A model generated the notes under the pieces. It was not told the origin of the DNA. It ran no database searches and saw only the letters and a list, made by a program, of their open reading frames with translations. Position numbers and translations under genes: made by a program. A DNA stretch of 7,152 nucleotides from Deltaproteobacteria bacterium. GTDB taxonomy: Bacteria > UBA10199 > DSSB01. The stretch spans positions 1 through 7,152 of the forward strand of contig JAIOPF010000137.1 of NCBI GenBank assembly GCA_021414045.1, read 5' to 3'. Of this stretch, positions 1 to 7,111 are shown one piece after another (the stretch's first letter is position 1; the number at the start of each line of letters is the position of its first letter).

Positions 1-524
1 GATTTCTCGACGGTCTCGACTTCCTGGGAAAGGACCTTCGTTTCGTCCTTGAAAAACGCCGCGATACCCACTCCCTCCTTTTGGCGCATCTTCTCGAGGG
101 CGGCGAAGGATTTCTTGAGGAGTCCCTCCAACTCGCGCCAGAGGCTCTCGACGTCGATGGCTTCTTCGGTGATCACCACGTCCGGCAAGGCCAGGAGCGT
201 GTCGAGGCTCAGGTCGGTGGATAATTTCAAGGCTTGGGCGGCGCCCTTCAGCGCCTTGTGGTAATCCTTCATCTTGGCCAAGTCGATGCGGACGGTGCCC
301 TCCCCCGGTTGCACTGCCTCTTCCTTGATGAGGATATCGATGCGTCCCCGCGAGAAAACGGACTTGGCGGCTTCAGCGATCTTGCCCTCCAGTATCGAGA
401 AACGCTGGGAGAGGCGAAGGTTCACTTCGCAAAACTTGTGGTTGACGCTCTTGGTTTCGACGACGACCCGGCGACCGCCGACCCGCCCCTGCACGATCCC
501 GTAGCCGGTCATGCTTTTAATCAT
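1..524 (-). CDS. yicC: YicC/YloC-family endoribonuclease, N-terminal part (runs off left edge)
   Basis: I translated this by hand from the ATG at 522-524. About 174 codons are present and the frame stays open to the window edge, so the C-terminus is missing. The protein opens MIKSMTGYG, the hallmark start of the YicC family, followed by VETKSVNHKF and NLRLSQRF (about residues 22-42) and SRGRIDI (about 60-66), all typical of the YicC N-terminal domain. Family members are about 290 residues long and act as cytoplasmic endoribonucleases in RNA turnover; the C-terminal DUF1732 part would lie outside the window. An AGGAG Shine-Dalgarno sequence (complement of 531-535) sits 6 nt before the ATG and fixes the start. 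A second ATG at 512 is less well placed. The gene follows a terminator, so it probably starts its own unit. In many bacteria the next gene is gmk, but that cannot be seen here. Confidence 0.9.
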   Translation of the reverse strand, partial: MIKSMTGYGIVQGRVGGRRVVVETKSVNHKFCEVNLRLSQRFSILEGKIAEAAKSVFSRGRIDILIKEEAVQPGEGTVRIDLAKMKDYHKALKGAAQALKLSTDLSLDTLLALPDVVITEEAIDVESLWRELEGLLKKSFAALEKMRQKEGVGIAAFFKDETKVLSQEVETVEK

Positions 525-545
525 GAAAATCTCCTGGTTCTGGGT

Positions 546-573
546 ATTTAACCCTTCGATTGGGCTTGGGCAA
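546..573 (-). promoter_or_regulatory. Possible weak promoter for yicC
   Basis: On the minus strand TTGCCC (complement of 568-573) and TTAAAT (complement of 546-551) are separated by 16 nt, in the short gap between the upstream terminator and the yicC start. Each hexamer matches the sigma-70 consensus at only about four of six positions. Position supports it more than sequence does: a gene placed after a terminator needs a promoter somewhere in this stretch of about 70 nt. Confidence 0.3.
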
Positions 574-592
574 GCGAAACGGAGTTCCTAAG

Positions 593-625
593 AAAAAGGG
601 CCGGAATCCTTTCGGAAACCGGCCC
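593..625 (-). terminator. Rho-independent terminator ending the lol-bamA-skp-FHA operon
   Basis: A perfect 7-bp GC stem is formed by GGGCCGG at 598-604 and CCGGCCC at 619-625. The 14-nt spacer can form a further 3-bp inner stem (TCC/GGA). Read on the minus strand, the hairpin is followed directly by five T residues (A-tract at 593-597). It starts about 30 nt after the stop of the FHA gene. The plus-strand side lacks a T-run, so it should act only on minus-strand transcripts. Confidence 0.88.
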
Positions 626-655
626 TGATTAAATCTCCTGGAAAGAAGAGAAAAA

Positions 656-1312
656 CTACTTAAAGGTAAAGACCATTTTCGTGCCACCGACCTCGACCAA
701 GTCGCCGTTTTGTAGGCTCTTGGACTCGACTTCCTCGCCGTTGACGAAGGTCCCGTTTTTACTGACCAAATCGAGGACTCCCGCGCCGTTGCTGTCATGG
801 AACATCATGGCATGGAGCCGGGAGATGGCGGGATCGTCCAAGACCAGGTCAGGAAGCCGTTTGAAAGACCCGATACTGTCCGTCGAGGTTTCTTGAGCGA
901 TCTTTTTGTCCTGGGGGGACTTCTTGGCGATGTAATTCATGATGAGCTTCTTGGTGAAGTCATCCAGGGACATCGTGAAGTCCATGCTGAAAACCTGGGT
1001 TTTATTGATATCGTCGAGGCTTCGGCCTATCGCCTTGCAGGTGCCTTCCGGCAACTTGACGATCTGCCCCTTGTTCTTGCCCTCGGTGATTTCGAACACC
1101 GCTACGACGCGCTTACCGGAACCGGTCATGGACTCACCTCCCTGTCGAATCGGAAAAGCCTCGTCCTCAAGCATGACGGGAACGTCGTTTTGAACCGGAT
1201 ACAACAGTTCGCACTTCATGCAAAGGATGGCTTGCTTGCCCGAGTCATAGCTTACCTTACCCTGACAACGGGGGCATACTAAAATTTCGAGCAATTCCGG
1301 CCGAACCGTCAT
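656..1312 (-). CDS. Trm112-like zinc-ribbon / FHA domain fusion protein
   Basis: The protein has 218 residues from ATG 1312. GTG at 1318 is an alternative in-frame start, but a GGAG at 1318-1321 lies 5 nt before the ATG and would overlap the GTG. The first 60 or so residues match the Trm112/UPF0434 family: LLEILVCPRC, then CMKC (two zinc-binding Cys pairs) and the family ending DVPVMLEDEA. The rest is a forkhead-associated (phosphothreonine-binding) domain: IGR at about residue 95, LDDPAISRLHA at about 157-168, and NGTFVNG at about 186-192. Between IGR and LDDP lies an insertion of about 50 residues. No signal peptide or membrane segment is visible, so a cytoplasmic location is inferred. A second strong ribosome site and ATG occur inside at 1129, so a free FHA protein of 157 residues may also be made. 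It follows skp by 37 nt and precedes the terminator. Function is unknown; a role in phosphorylation-dependent signalling is inferred from the FHA domain only. Confidence 0.85.
   Translation of the reverse strand: MTVRPELLEILVCPRCQGKVSYDSGKQAILCMKCELLYPVQNDVPVMLEDEAFPIRQGGESMTGSGKRVVAVFEITEGKNKGQIVKLPEGTCKAIGRSLDDINKTQVFSMDFTMSLDDFTKKLIMNYIAKKSPQDKKIAQETSTDSIGSFKRLPDLVLDDPAISRLHAMMFHDSNGAGVLDLVSKNGTFVNGEEVESKSLQNGDLVEVGGTKMVFTFK
1129..1143 (-). promoter_or_regulatory. Internal ribosome binding site and ATG at the Trm112/FHA boundary
   Basis: AGGGAGGTGA (complement of 1134-1143) precedes an in-frame ATG (complement of 1127-1129), with 7 nt between the GGAGG core and the ATG. This is a stronger ribosome site than the one at the gene's own start. 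The ATG falls at codon 62 of the ATG-1312 reading, just after the Trm112-like region ends, and would initiate MTGSGKRVVAVFEI, a natural N-terminus for the FHA part. Confidence 0.6.
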
Positions 1313-1349
1313 GAACACTCCGGAGCGAAAAACTTGAGCTAAAGACCGC

Positions 1350-1886
1350 TTACTTCGGTGCGGCGGCTGGAGCTCCCGAGTTGTAGGCGGAGACCACTTG
1401 AGCGGTCAGATCCGTCGCGCCCGGGGCGTAGAGAACGGCATCCTGAGAGGATTCGAAAATCAGGTTGTAGCCGCCCTTTTGGCCGACGCCCTGCACGATG
1501 CCACGCATCTTGACGATGATGTTTTGGGTCATCTCGGCTTCTTTGGTGGCGATCTCGCTGCGGAATTGGGTGAGGGTCTTTTGCAGATCGAGGAACTTAT
1601 CCCGGTATTCCGCTTCCTTCGCCTTCATGGCATCGGGGTTGAGCGTGGTGCGCTGGGTCTCGAGCTGATCCTTGAGCCCCTTCAGGGCGTCTTGCTTGGC
1701 CGTCAGTGCGTTTTGCTTTTGCTCGAATTGCGCCTTCAAGGAGGCCTTCGCCCGTTTACCCTCTTCGACGTCGTTCAAAGCCTTCTGAAAATCGACGAGA
1801 CCGATTTTCAAAGTTTGGGCATGGACCGCCACCGGATGCATCGTCAAAAACATCAGCGCGGCCACTACATACTTCCATCGTTTCAT
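1350..1886 (-). CDS. skp: Periplasmic chaperone Skp/OmpH family
   Basis: The 178-residue protein carries a signal peptide (MKRWKYVV..., predicted cleavage after VHA at residue 23). Mature OmpH-type sequence begins KIGLVDFQKALNDVEEGK, followed by a charged, alanine/glutamine-rich helical stretch (about residues 40-125) that would form the coiled-coil tentacles of Skp. It then returns to a short beta segment, GYNLIFESS (about 139-147). In the family the trimer holds unfolded outer-membrane proteins in the periplasm and delivers them to the BAM complex; the gene right after bamA fits this. The short alanine/proline tail (GAPAAAPK) is dispensable-looking. A strong AAGGAGG (complement of 1897-1903) lies 10 nt before the ATG. 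Length is close to the family norm of about 160-180 residues. Confidence 0.92.
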   Translation of the reverse strand: MKRWKYVVAALMFLTMHPVAVHAQTLKIGLVDFQKALNDVEEGKRAKASLKAQFEQKQNALTAKQDALKGLKDQLETQRTTLNPDAMKAKEAEYRDKFLDLQKTLTQFRSEIATKEAEMTQNIIVKMRGIVQGVGQKGGYNLIFESSQDAVLYAPGATDLTAQVVSAYNSGAPAAAPK

Positions 1887-1919
1887 AGGGTGTCTTCCTC
1901 CTTAATAGGAAACCAGGGA

Positions 1920-1946
1920 TTTATAACCGAAGCCCATTTAAATCAA
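1920..1946 (-). promoter_or_regulatory. Possible internal promoter in the bamA-skp gap
   Basis: The 76-nt gap between bamA and skp is A/T-rich and contains TTGATT (complement of 1941-1946) and TATAAA (complement of 1920-1925) on the minus strand. The -10-like box is good (five of six) but the 15-nt spacer is short. A perfect ATTTAAAT palindrome lies at 1936-1943. This could give skp and the FHA gene expression independent of the lol-bamA transcript. Evidence is motif-level only. Confidence 0.3.
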
Positions 1947-1962
1947 GTCGCGGCGTTCGGCA

Positions 1963-4263
1963 CTAAAAAAATGACCCGATCGTGAAATTAAACACGCTGC
2001 GTTTCTCCCCTTCACGACGGGCGAAGGGAAAGCCCCACTCGAAACGGAGTGGTCCGAAGGGGGAAAGCCAACGGATCCCCGCCCCCGCATCCGCCCGCAA
2101 TTTCAGCGGATTCAGGGATTCGTCCTCGGCGAAGGCATTGCCCGCGTCGACGAAAACGACGCCACGGAAACCCGCCGCGTCATAGAGCGGAAACTCGTAT
2201 TCGAGGTTAAAAAGCAGCAGCTTATTGCCGCCGTAGACGAATTCTTGGTCGCTACCGGTGATGCCATCGGGAATGGTGACCCGGGGCCCGACGGAGCGAA
2301 ATTCGTAACCGCGCAGGCTATTGATGCCTCCCGTAAAGAAACGCTCGAAAAGCGGAACGGGTTGATCATTTAATGATTTAATATAGCCAATCCGGCCATT
2401 GAACTTGAGGGTGGAATTTTTCCACAGTGGAACATAAACCCGCTGATTCGCCGTTACTCGCAGGAAGTCAACGTCTCCCCCTATGCCATTGCCGGCATAT
2501 TCGATCGAGAGGTTGCTGTAGAGGCCCTTCGTGGTGGTAATGGGGTTATTGCGGGTGTCACGCTGAAATTGAAAGACCAGGCTAGAGGTCAAGCCATCGG
2601 CGTTTTGCTTGAAAAACAAGGGGACGATAAGATTGAAGTCGTCGAGTTTGACGTCTTCGATCTTATAACCGATGCTGAAAGAGCTAAAATCGAAAACTCG
2701 GCGCCCGAAATCGATCTCACCGCCGAAGGACTTGCGCCGGAAATCCTCGAAGTCGCTAGTGATCTTGAAGCCGTTGGCCTGCAGGATCCAGTCGGTATCG
2801 AAAAGATAGGGATCGGTGAACTGAAAGGAGAACTGCTGGCGTTTGCCGGAGATTTCCCCGTTCAAGGATCCGCTGATCCCCAGTCCCATGAAATTGTTTT
2901 TCGACACGGAAGCCGTCAAAAGGAAACTTTCCGAAGAGCTGAAACCCGCGCCGACACTGAAAGTCCCAGTAGGCTTTTCCTTGACGTTGATATTGAGAAC
3001 CAACTTGTCGTCGGTGGAACCGCGAGGCGTGGAAATATCGACCGTCTCAAAATAGCCGAGCTGCTCCAACTTTCGCTTGGACAAACGAACCAGGCTTTCG
3101 TTGTAGAGGCTGTTTTCGACCACCCGTAGTTCGCGCCGAATGACCTTGTCGCGGGTGATGGTGTTACCCGTGATGTTGATGCGCTCGACAAAGACCTTTT
3201 TACCTTCATCCGTGACGAAGTTAATGTCGGCGGTCTTGGTGTCGTCATGAATGTTGGTCTGGGGATTGATATTCGCGAAGGCATAGCCCTGGTTCCCGTA
3301 GAACTCGGTCAACTTTTGGAGGTCTTCCTCCATGATCTTTTGGCTGTAGTAGTTGCCCTTGAAGGTATGGAGCTGTTTGACCAATTCTTCTTTAGTGGTC
3401 AGAATATCCCCGTCGAAGCTGATGTCGCCGATTTTATAGGCGTCACCTTCGTCGATGAAGTAAGTGAGAATCAAACCATTCGCTTTCGCGGAAGCCTCGA
3501 CCTTAGGCTGGCCGACCCGCACCTTCATATATCCCTTATTGAGGTAATTGTAGGTGATGAGCTGGATGTCTTGGTCGATCACTTCTTCTTTGTATTTTCC
3601 GGAACCGGTCAAGAAAGAGAGGATTCCCTTCTTCTTGGTGCGGATGATCTTGCGAAGCTTGGCGTCGCTGAAAACCGTATTGCCCTCAAAATTAATCTCG
3701 CGCACCACCTCGGCCTTGGACTCGGTGATCTTGAAGACCAGCTCGCGCTGCCCGCCCTTTTCGCGCACCTCGGTCTCAATGGTGGTGGCCCCGTAGCCGT
3801 CCTTATTGTAGATCTCCTTGAGCTTTTCCTTGGACTCGGCGAGTTTGCGGTTGTCGGCCGGCTGATTCACCTTGACCGTGATGGTCTCGCGTATCTTGTT
3901 TTCGCTGATCTTCTTATTGCCTTCGATCACGATCTTGTCGATGGGACCCTTTTCGACGACTTTGAAGATGATCTTGACCCCGCCAGGAGCCGGCTCTTTG
4001 TCCGCCTGGACATCCTCGAAAAGCCCCAACTTATAGACCCTGCCGACGTCGGCGCTGACCTTATCGCGGGAGTATTCGGTGCCCTTCGTTTGCTGAATCT
4101 GCGTCAAGATGACTTGGCTTTCGACGGTGCGATTGCCCACGACGACGATATCGACGACTCGTTCTTGGGCAGAAGCGCTGCGGGAAGAAAAAACAGCGAG
4201 CAGGAGGAATAGGAAAATCCAGGCGGAGTGTGGGGAGATCTTCTTGCGGTTCATGAGTGTCAT
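1963..4263 (-). CDS. bamA: Outer membrane protein assembly factor BamA
   Basis: The 766-residue product has the full BamA layout. A signal peptide ends at about residue 32 (SASA/QE). Five POTRA domains follow, at about 33-106, 107-183, 184-276, 277-357 and 358-433, each opening with the usual beta-strand and G-N/G-D pattern ([44 protein letters not shown]). The C-terminal Omp85 barrel starts at about 434 with [10 protein letters not shown]. It contains FTDPYLF (about 482-488), the loop-6 motif LRGYE (650-654), FVDAGNAF (704-711), and a C-terminal beta-signal strand ending in Phe (FNFTIGSFF). BamA is the core of the machine that folds and inserts outer-membrane beta-barrels. The first ATG overlaps the lolD stop (ATGA), implying translational coupling; a second ATG three codons on (4254) gives an equally good signal peptide, and neither has a clear ribosome site. 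Stop is TAG. It looks intact. Confidence 0.96.
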   Translation of the reverse strand: MTLMNRKKISPHSAWIFLFLLLAVFSSRSASAQERVVDIVVVGNRTVESQVILTQIQQTKGTEYSRDKVSADVGRVYKLGLFEDVQADKEPAPGGVKIIFKVVEKGPIDKIVIEGNKKISENKIRETITVKVNQPADNRKLAESKEKLKEIYNKDGYGATTIETEVREKGGQRELVFKITESKAEVVREINFEGNTVFSDAKLRKIIRTKKKGILSFLTGSGKYKEEVIDQDIQLITYNYLNKGYMKVRVGQPKVEASAKANGLILTYFIDEGDAYKIGDISFDGDILTTKEELVKQLHTFKGNYYSQKIMEEDLQKLTEFYGNQGYAFANINPQTNIHDDTKTADINFVTDEGKKVFVERINITGNTITRDKVIRRELRVVENSLYNESLVRLSKRKLEQLGYFETVDISTPRGSTDDKLVLNINVKEKPTGTFSVGAGFSSSESFLLTASVSKNNFMGLGISGSLNGEISGKRQQFSFQFTDPYLFDTDWILQANGFKITSDFEDFRRKSFGGEIDFGRRVFDFSSFSIGYKIEDVKLDDFNLIVPLFFKQNADGLTSSLVFQFQRDTRNNPITTTKGLYSNLSIEYAGNGIGGDVDFLRVTANQRVYVPLWKNSTLKFNGRIGYIKSLNDQPVPLFERFFTGGINSLRGYEFRSVGPRVTIPDGITGSDQEFVYGGNKLLLFNLEYEFPLYDAAGFRGVVFVDAGNAFAEDESLNPLKLRADAGAGIRWLSPFGPLRFEWGFPFARREGEKRSVFNFTIGSFF

Positions 4264-4808
4264 GGTCGCTGTACCCGCCCGTCCTTCATCTGGACGCTTC
4301 GCGGCAGCCGTTGGGCCAGCCTTTCGTTGTGGGTGACGACCAGCAGGGTCATCCGGTGTTCTTGCTGAAGCTTCATGAGTAAATCCGCCACTTCTTCTCC
4401 CGTTCGGCTGTCGAGGTTGCCGGTGGGTTCGTCCGCGAACAAGACCCGCGGCCGGGCCACCAAGGCCCGCGCGATGGCCACTCGCTGTTGCTCGCCTCCG
4501 GACAGTTCGGCGGGCCGATGCTCTAATCGCCCGCTCAAGCCGACCTGGCTCAATAGCTCTTCGGCCCCCCGCTCCGACTCGCGCCGGGATTGCCCGCCGA
4601 TCAAGAGGGGAAGCATCACGTTCTCCCGCGCATTCAACATCGGCAGCAGGTGGTGAAACTGGAAAACAAAACCCATGGTCCGATTCCGGAAGCGGCTGAG
4701 TTCGGCGTCGGAAAAGGAAAACAAGTCGCTCCCCTCAAACGTCACTCGCCCCTTCGTCGGTTTATCCAGAGTGCCCAAAATATGGAGCAAGGTCGATTTC
4801 CCGGCCCC
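4260..4808 (-). CDS. lolD: LolD-type lipoprotein-releasing ATPase, 5'-truncated
   Basis: From the Walker A loop (GAGKST, complement of about 4791-4808) to the stop this is a clean ABC ATPase of the LolD/MacB type, with about 182 residues. It shows [14 protein letters not shown] after Walker A, the Q-loop region [11 protein letters not shown], the signature [15 protein letters not shown], Walker [14 protein letters not shown] and the switch histidine in VVTHN. LolD proteins are about 225-235 residues, so roughly 40-45 N-terminal residues are missing, including the first beta-strands and the A-loop. Upstream of 4808 the frame holds no LolD sequence; it runs through the permease gene out of frame, and the only nearby start-like codon is a TTG at 4826. 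In the family LolD powers release of lipoproteins from the inner membrane to LolA. As written here, a functional product is doubtful: this is a deletion remnant or an assembly error. The stop overlaps bamA by ATGA. Confidence 0.85.
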   Translation of the reverse strand, partial: GAGKSTLLHILGTLDKPTKGRVTFEGSDLFSFSDAELSRFRNRTMGFVFQFHHLLPMLNARENVMLPLLIGGQSRRESERGAEELLSQVGLSGRLEHRPAELSGGEQQRVAIARALVARPRVLFADEPTGNLDSRTGEEVADLLMKLQQEHRMTLLVVTHNERLAQRLPRSVQMKDGRVQRP

Positions 4809-5875
4809 GAACTCCGCACCAGCCAAGCGATCGCGATTCCGAGGGCGATTCCGAATCCCGCGCCCAACACGCCGATCGCCAAGCCCTGATAGGCGAAAAG
4901 CCTCTGCACCGCCCCGTTCGAAGCCCCGATGGCCCGGAGTATCGAAATCTCCCGGCCGCGGTCGAAAATCATCAAGAGCAAGACGCCGACGATGTTGAAA
5001 GAAGCCACCGCCACCACCGTGGCCATGATCAACAAAAACATCACGCGTTCTTTTTTCAACGCCGAGAAGAGCGGGCCGTTCAATCGTTGCCAACTCACCG
5101 CCTCGTACTCTCGGCCCAGAGCCGATTTTAATTCAGCGGCTCTCGCATCGGCCTCCAGCGGATGCCGCAACAGCATCTCGATGCCGGTCGCAACGCCCGC
5201 GTTGCCGAGAATTTCCTGCATGCGCTGGATATCCACGAAGGCGAAGCCATGATCAAACTCGTAGAGACCCGTCGTGAATGTTCCCGCCACGCGGAAAGTC
5301 TGGAAATCCTTCTCAACGCCCTTTGCTGAGGATTTTTTCGGAAGAAAAATCTTGAGCGTCTCCTCGGAGCCTTCGATTCCCAGCTCTTGAGCGAGATCGG
5401 CTCCTAAAACGACCGTCGGCAAATTTCCCGGGGTCCGCAGCAGATCCTCAATCTTTGCGGGTACTTGCGTCCCGCCTAAAGGGCGAGTCTTTACAGCATA
5501 GACCCTGGCAAAGGTCAAGGGATCGATTCCCTTAAAAACCGCTCCTTTAACCCGTCCATGGGCCACCATCAGCACTTCTCTGTACAAGAATGGAGTGCCG
5601 ACGACGAACTCCCCGCCCAATACCCGGGAAATCTCCTTTTCCTCGGCGGCGGGGTCCTTCATCTCCCCTTCTTTCATCACCACCAAGTGCGCATTGAAGC
5701 CAAGGATGCTCTCGCGGAAAACTTTTTCGAATCCACCCAAAACCGCCTGAGTCAAAGTCAGCGTGGCCACTCCCAAGGCAAGTCCAAGGATGGCCAGGCG
5801 CAGAACAAGGCGTATCCCGCGCTTGGATGGGCTGCGCAAATATTTCTTCGCCAGATAGAGATCCCAAAACTTCAT
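4742..5875 (-). CDS. LolC/LolE-family lipoprotein-releasing permease, C-terminally truncated
   Basis: The ATG at 5875 overlaps the stop of the preceding permease (ATGA). The product begins [18 protein letters not shown], has a first membrane segment at about residues 22-46, a large periplasmic domain (about 50-270, with [12 protein letters not shown] and [15 protein letters not shown]), a second membrane segment at about 278-303, the cytoplasmic coupling segment [15 protein letters not shown] (305-319), and a third membrane segment at about 331-353. After about residue 354 the sequence stops resembling a permease and ends in a 23-residue arginine-rich tail that is the lolD Walker A region read out of frame. 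By alignment with its neighbour, about 58 residues are lost, including the fourth membrane segment and the usual ...EALRYE end. Intact homologues pair with LolD to extract outer-membrane lipoproteins. LolC versus LolE cannot be decided. Function in this form is doubtful. Confidence 0.85.
   Translation of the reverse strand: MKFWDLYLAKKYLRSPSKRGIRLVLRLAILGLALGVATLTLTQAVLGGFEKVFRESILGFNAHLVVMKEGEMKDPAAEEKEISRVLGGEFVVGTPFLYREVLMVAHGRVKGAVFKGIDPLTFARVYAVKTRPLGGTQVPAKIEDLLRTPGNLPTVVLGADLAQELGIEGSEETLKIFLPKKSSAKGVEKDFQTFRVAGTFTTGLYEFDHGFAFVDIQRMQEILGNAGVATGIEMLLRHPLEADARAAELKSALGREYEAVSWQRLNGPLFSALKKERVMFLLIMATVVAVASFNIVGVLLLMIFDRGREISILRAIGASNGAVQRLFAYQGLAIGVLGAGFGIALGIAIAWLVRSSGPGNRPCSIFWALWINRRRGE
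4806..4822 (-). other. Breakpoint joining permease-2 and lolD fragments
   Basis: Reading leftwards on the minus strand, permease homology ([10 protein letters not shown]) ends at about 4814 and lolD homology (GAGKST) begins at about 4808 in a different frame. Nothing recognisable as the permease C-terminus, the permease stop codon, the lolD start or the lolD N-terminus lies between. About 58 codons plus a stop, and about 40-45 codons, are unaccounted for: roughly 300 bp. No IS or long repeat is visible at the point. Confidence 0.8.
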
Positions 5876-7098
5876 TCGTAGCGCAGCGCCTCCACCACCG
5901 TCAGCCGCCGCCCCTCGCGAGCCGGCAACCAAGTCGCCGCCAAACTCACGCCCAGCGCCAAAAGAAACGTCAGACCCATCCACCAAGGATTCAAATCCAC
6001 CGGCAAGGCATCGAGGTAATAAGGCGCCGGCAAGGGAAGCTTGACGACGCGGAGCAGGAGACAGATCCCGCCGCCGACGATAATGCCGCTCAAGCCTCCC
6101 AAAACGCCGATCCACAGGCCCGCTCGATAAAAGATGCCTCCGATCCCGGCTTCGCCCATGCCCAAGGATTTCAAGACCGCGAGATCGCGGCGGCGCTCGT
6201 AGACCACCATCATCAACATCGACAAAATATTGAAGGAGGCGAGCAGAGTCATGAGAACTAGGACAAGGGCCATGCCGCCCCGCTCCAAACGCAGGGCCGA
6301 GAAAAGGCGGGCATTCCTTTCCTGCCAGGTCGCGACGCGGTCGACGCCCGGAAAGGCCCCAAACGACGCCTTGCGCTTCGACGAATCGCCGGGATCCTTG
6401 AAATAAACGCCCAGCTGTTCCGGCGAGTTCGCTCCAAAGACCCTTTGCACCTCTCCGAGCGAGGCCAAGGCGAACTTATTGTCGTAATCGAAGTATCCGG
6501 ATTTGAAGGTCCCCACGACGCGAAAGGCGCGCACCGTCGGCTCCACCTCGCCGGTGGGGCCAACCTCGCCAAAGGGATAGAGCAGTTCGACCTTTTCCAG
6601 CATCATCGGCACGATGCCGAGGCTTGCCGCCAATTCCTTGCCCAAAACAATGCCCGGCAACTCCTCGCCCTTTGCTTGCAGCGAGGACCAGTCTTCCCCC
6701 TCTTCGAAATAGACCTGGAAATCCGCGGGAAACGGCGGAGCGGAAGCGTCGATCCCGCGAACGCGCACGCCCTGGGTCTCGTCTTCCTCCGTGCGCAGGA
6801 CGGCCTCGCCCTCGACGAAGCGCGAGACGTCCCGGACTCCGGGAACTTGCCTGGACTTCACTAGCAAGTCGGGGCCGAGGCCCTCGCCTGCTTTCATGGT
6901 CAAGGAGAGATGCGGGGAAAAGCCTATCACCTTCGCCTGCAAATCCTTGCCGAAGCCGACCATGACGGCCTCGACGACGATGAAGGAGGCGACGGAAACC
7001 AGGACGCCGAGGATGGCCATCCAAGTCAGGAAGGAGACGAGGAAACTCCGTTTTTTTCCGGATAGAAATTTGATGGCGAGGAAGGTCTGCGCTTTCAT
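5872..7098 (-). CDS. LolC/LolE-family lipoprotein-releasing ABC permease
   Basis: The complete 408-residue protein is within the usual LolC/LolE length. It starts MKAQTFLAIKFLSGKKRS, with a first membrane segment at about residues 22-46 (the MacB/Lol N-terminal pattern), a large periplasmic domain (about 50-270, containing RGIDAS, VLGKELAASLGI and FRVVGTFKSGYFDYD), and a membrane segment at about 275-298. The cytoplasmic coupling helix ERRRDLAVLKSLGM (301-314) should contact LolD. Two more membrane segments lie at about 326-349 and 372-392, and the family ending VEALRYE is present. The role by family is extracting mature lipoproteins from the inner membrane in the LolCDE-type complex. It starts 13 nt after lysS, with only a weak GAAGG (7103-7107) ahead, and its stop overlaps the next permease start. 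With that second permease it would form the LolC/LolE pair; which is which cannot be told from sequence alone. Confidence 0.93.
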   Translation of the reverse strand: MKAQTFLAIKFLSGKKRSFLVSFLTWMAILGVLVSVASFIVVEAVMVGFGKDLQAKVIGFSPHLSLTMKAGEGLGPDLLVKSRQVPGVRDVSRFVEGEAVLRTEEDETQGVRVRGIDASAPPFPADFQVYFEEGEDWSSLQAKGEELPGIVLGKELAASLGIVPMMLEKVELLYPFGEVGPTGEVEPTVRAFRVVGTFKSGYFDYDNKFALASLGEVQRVFGANSPEQLGVYFKDPGDSSKRKASFGAFPGVDRVATWQERNARLFSALRLERGGMALVLVLMTLLASFNILSMLMMVVYERRRDLAVLKSLGMGEAGIGGIFYRAGLWIGVLGGLSGIIVGGGICLLLRVVKLPLPAPYYLDALPVDLNPWWMGLTFLLALGVSLAATWLPAREGRRLTVVEALRYE

Positions 7099-7111
7099 GG
7101 CGCCTTCGGCT

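Noticed and set aside
517..798. Minus-strand open frame of 93 codons across the terminator
   Set aside because: It overlaps the FHA gene in another frame, crosses the terminator hairpin, and runs into the start of yicC. No motif or ribosome site supports it.
1398..1985. Plus-strand open frame (195 codons) opposite skp
   Set aside because: Antisense shadow of the Skp gene; the translated protein shows no family motif.
3247..4212. Long plus-strand open frame (321 codons) opposite bamA
   Set aside because: It lies entirely antisense to a clear BamA coding sequence, its product is a low-complexity Leu/Asp/Val-rich string with no domain, and no ribosome site supports it. It is a codon-bias shadow.
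4809..5093. N-terminal extension of LolD up to an ATG at 5093
   Set aside because: The 95 residues are Arg/Gly/His-rich out-of-frame translation of permease 2 and contain none of the LolD N-terminal strands, so they do not restore the missing part of LolD.
5876..6115. N-terminal extension of the second permease (80 extra codons)
   Set aside because: This stretch overlaps the end of the first permease in another frame and translates to Arg/Gly-rich sequence without a membrane segment. The ATG at 5875 in the ATGA overlap gives the canonical Lol permease start.
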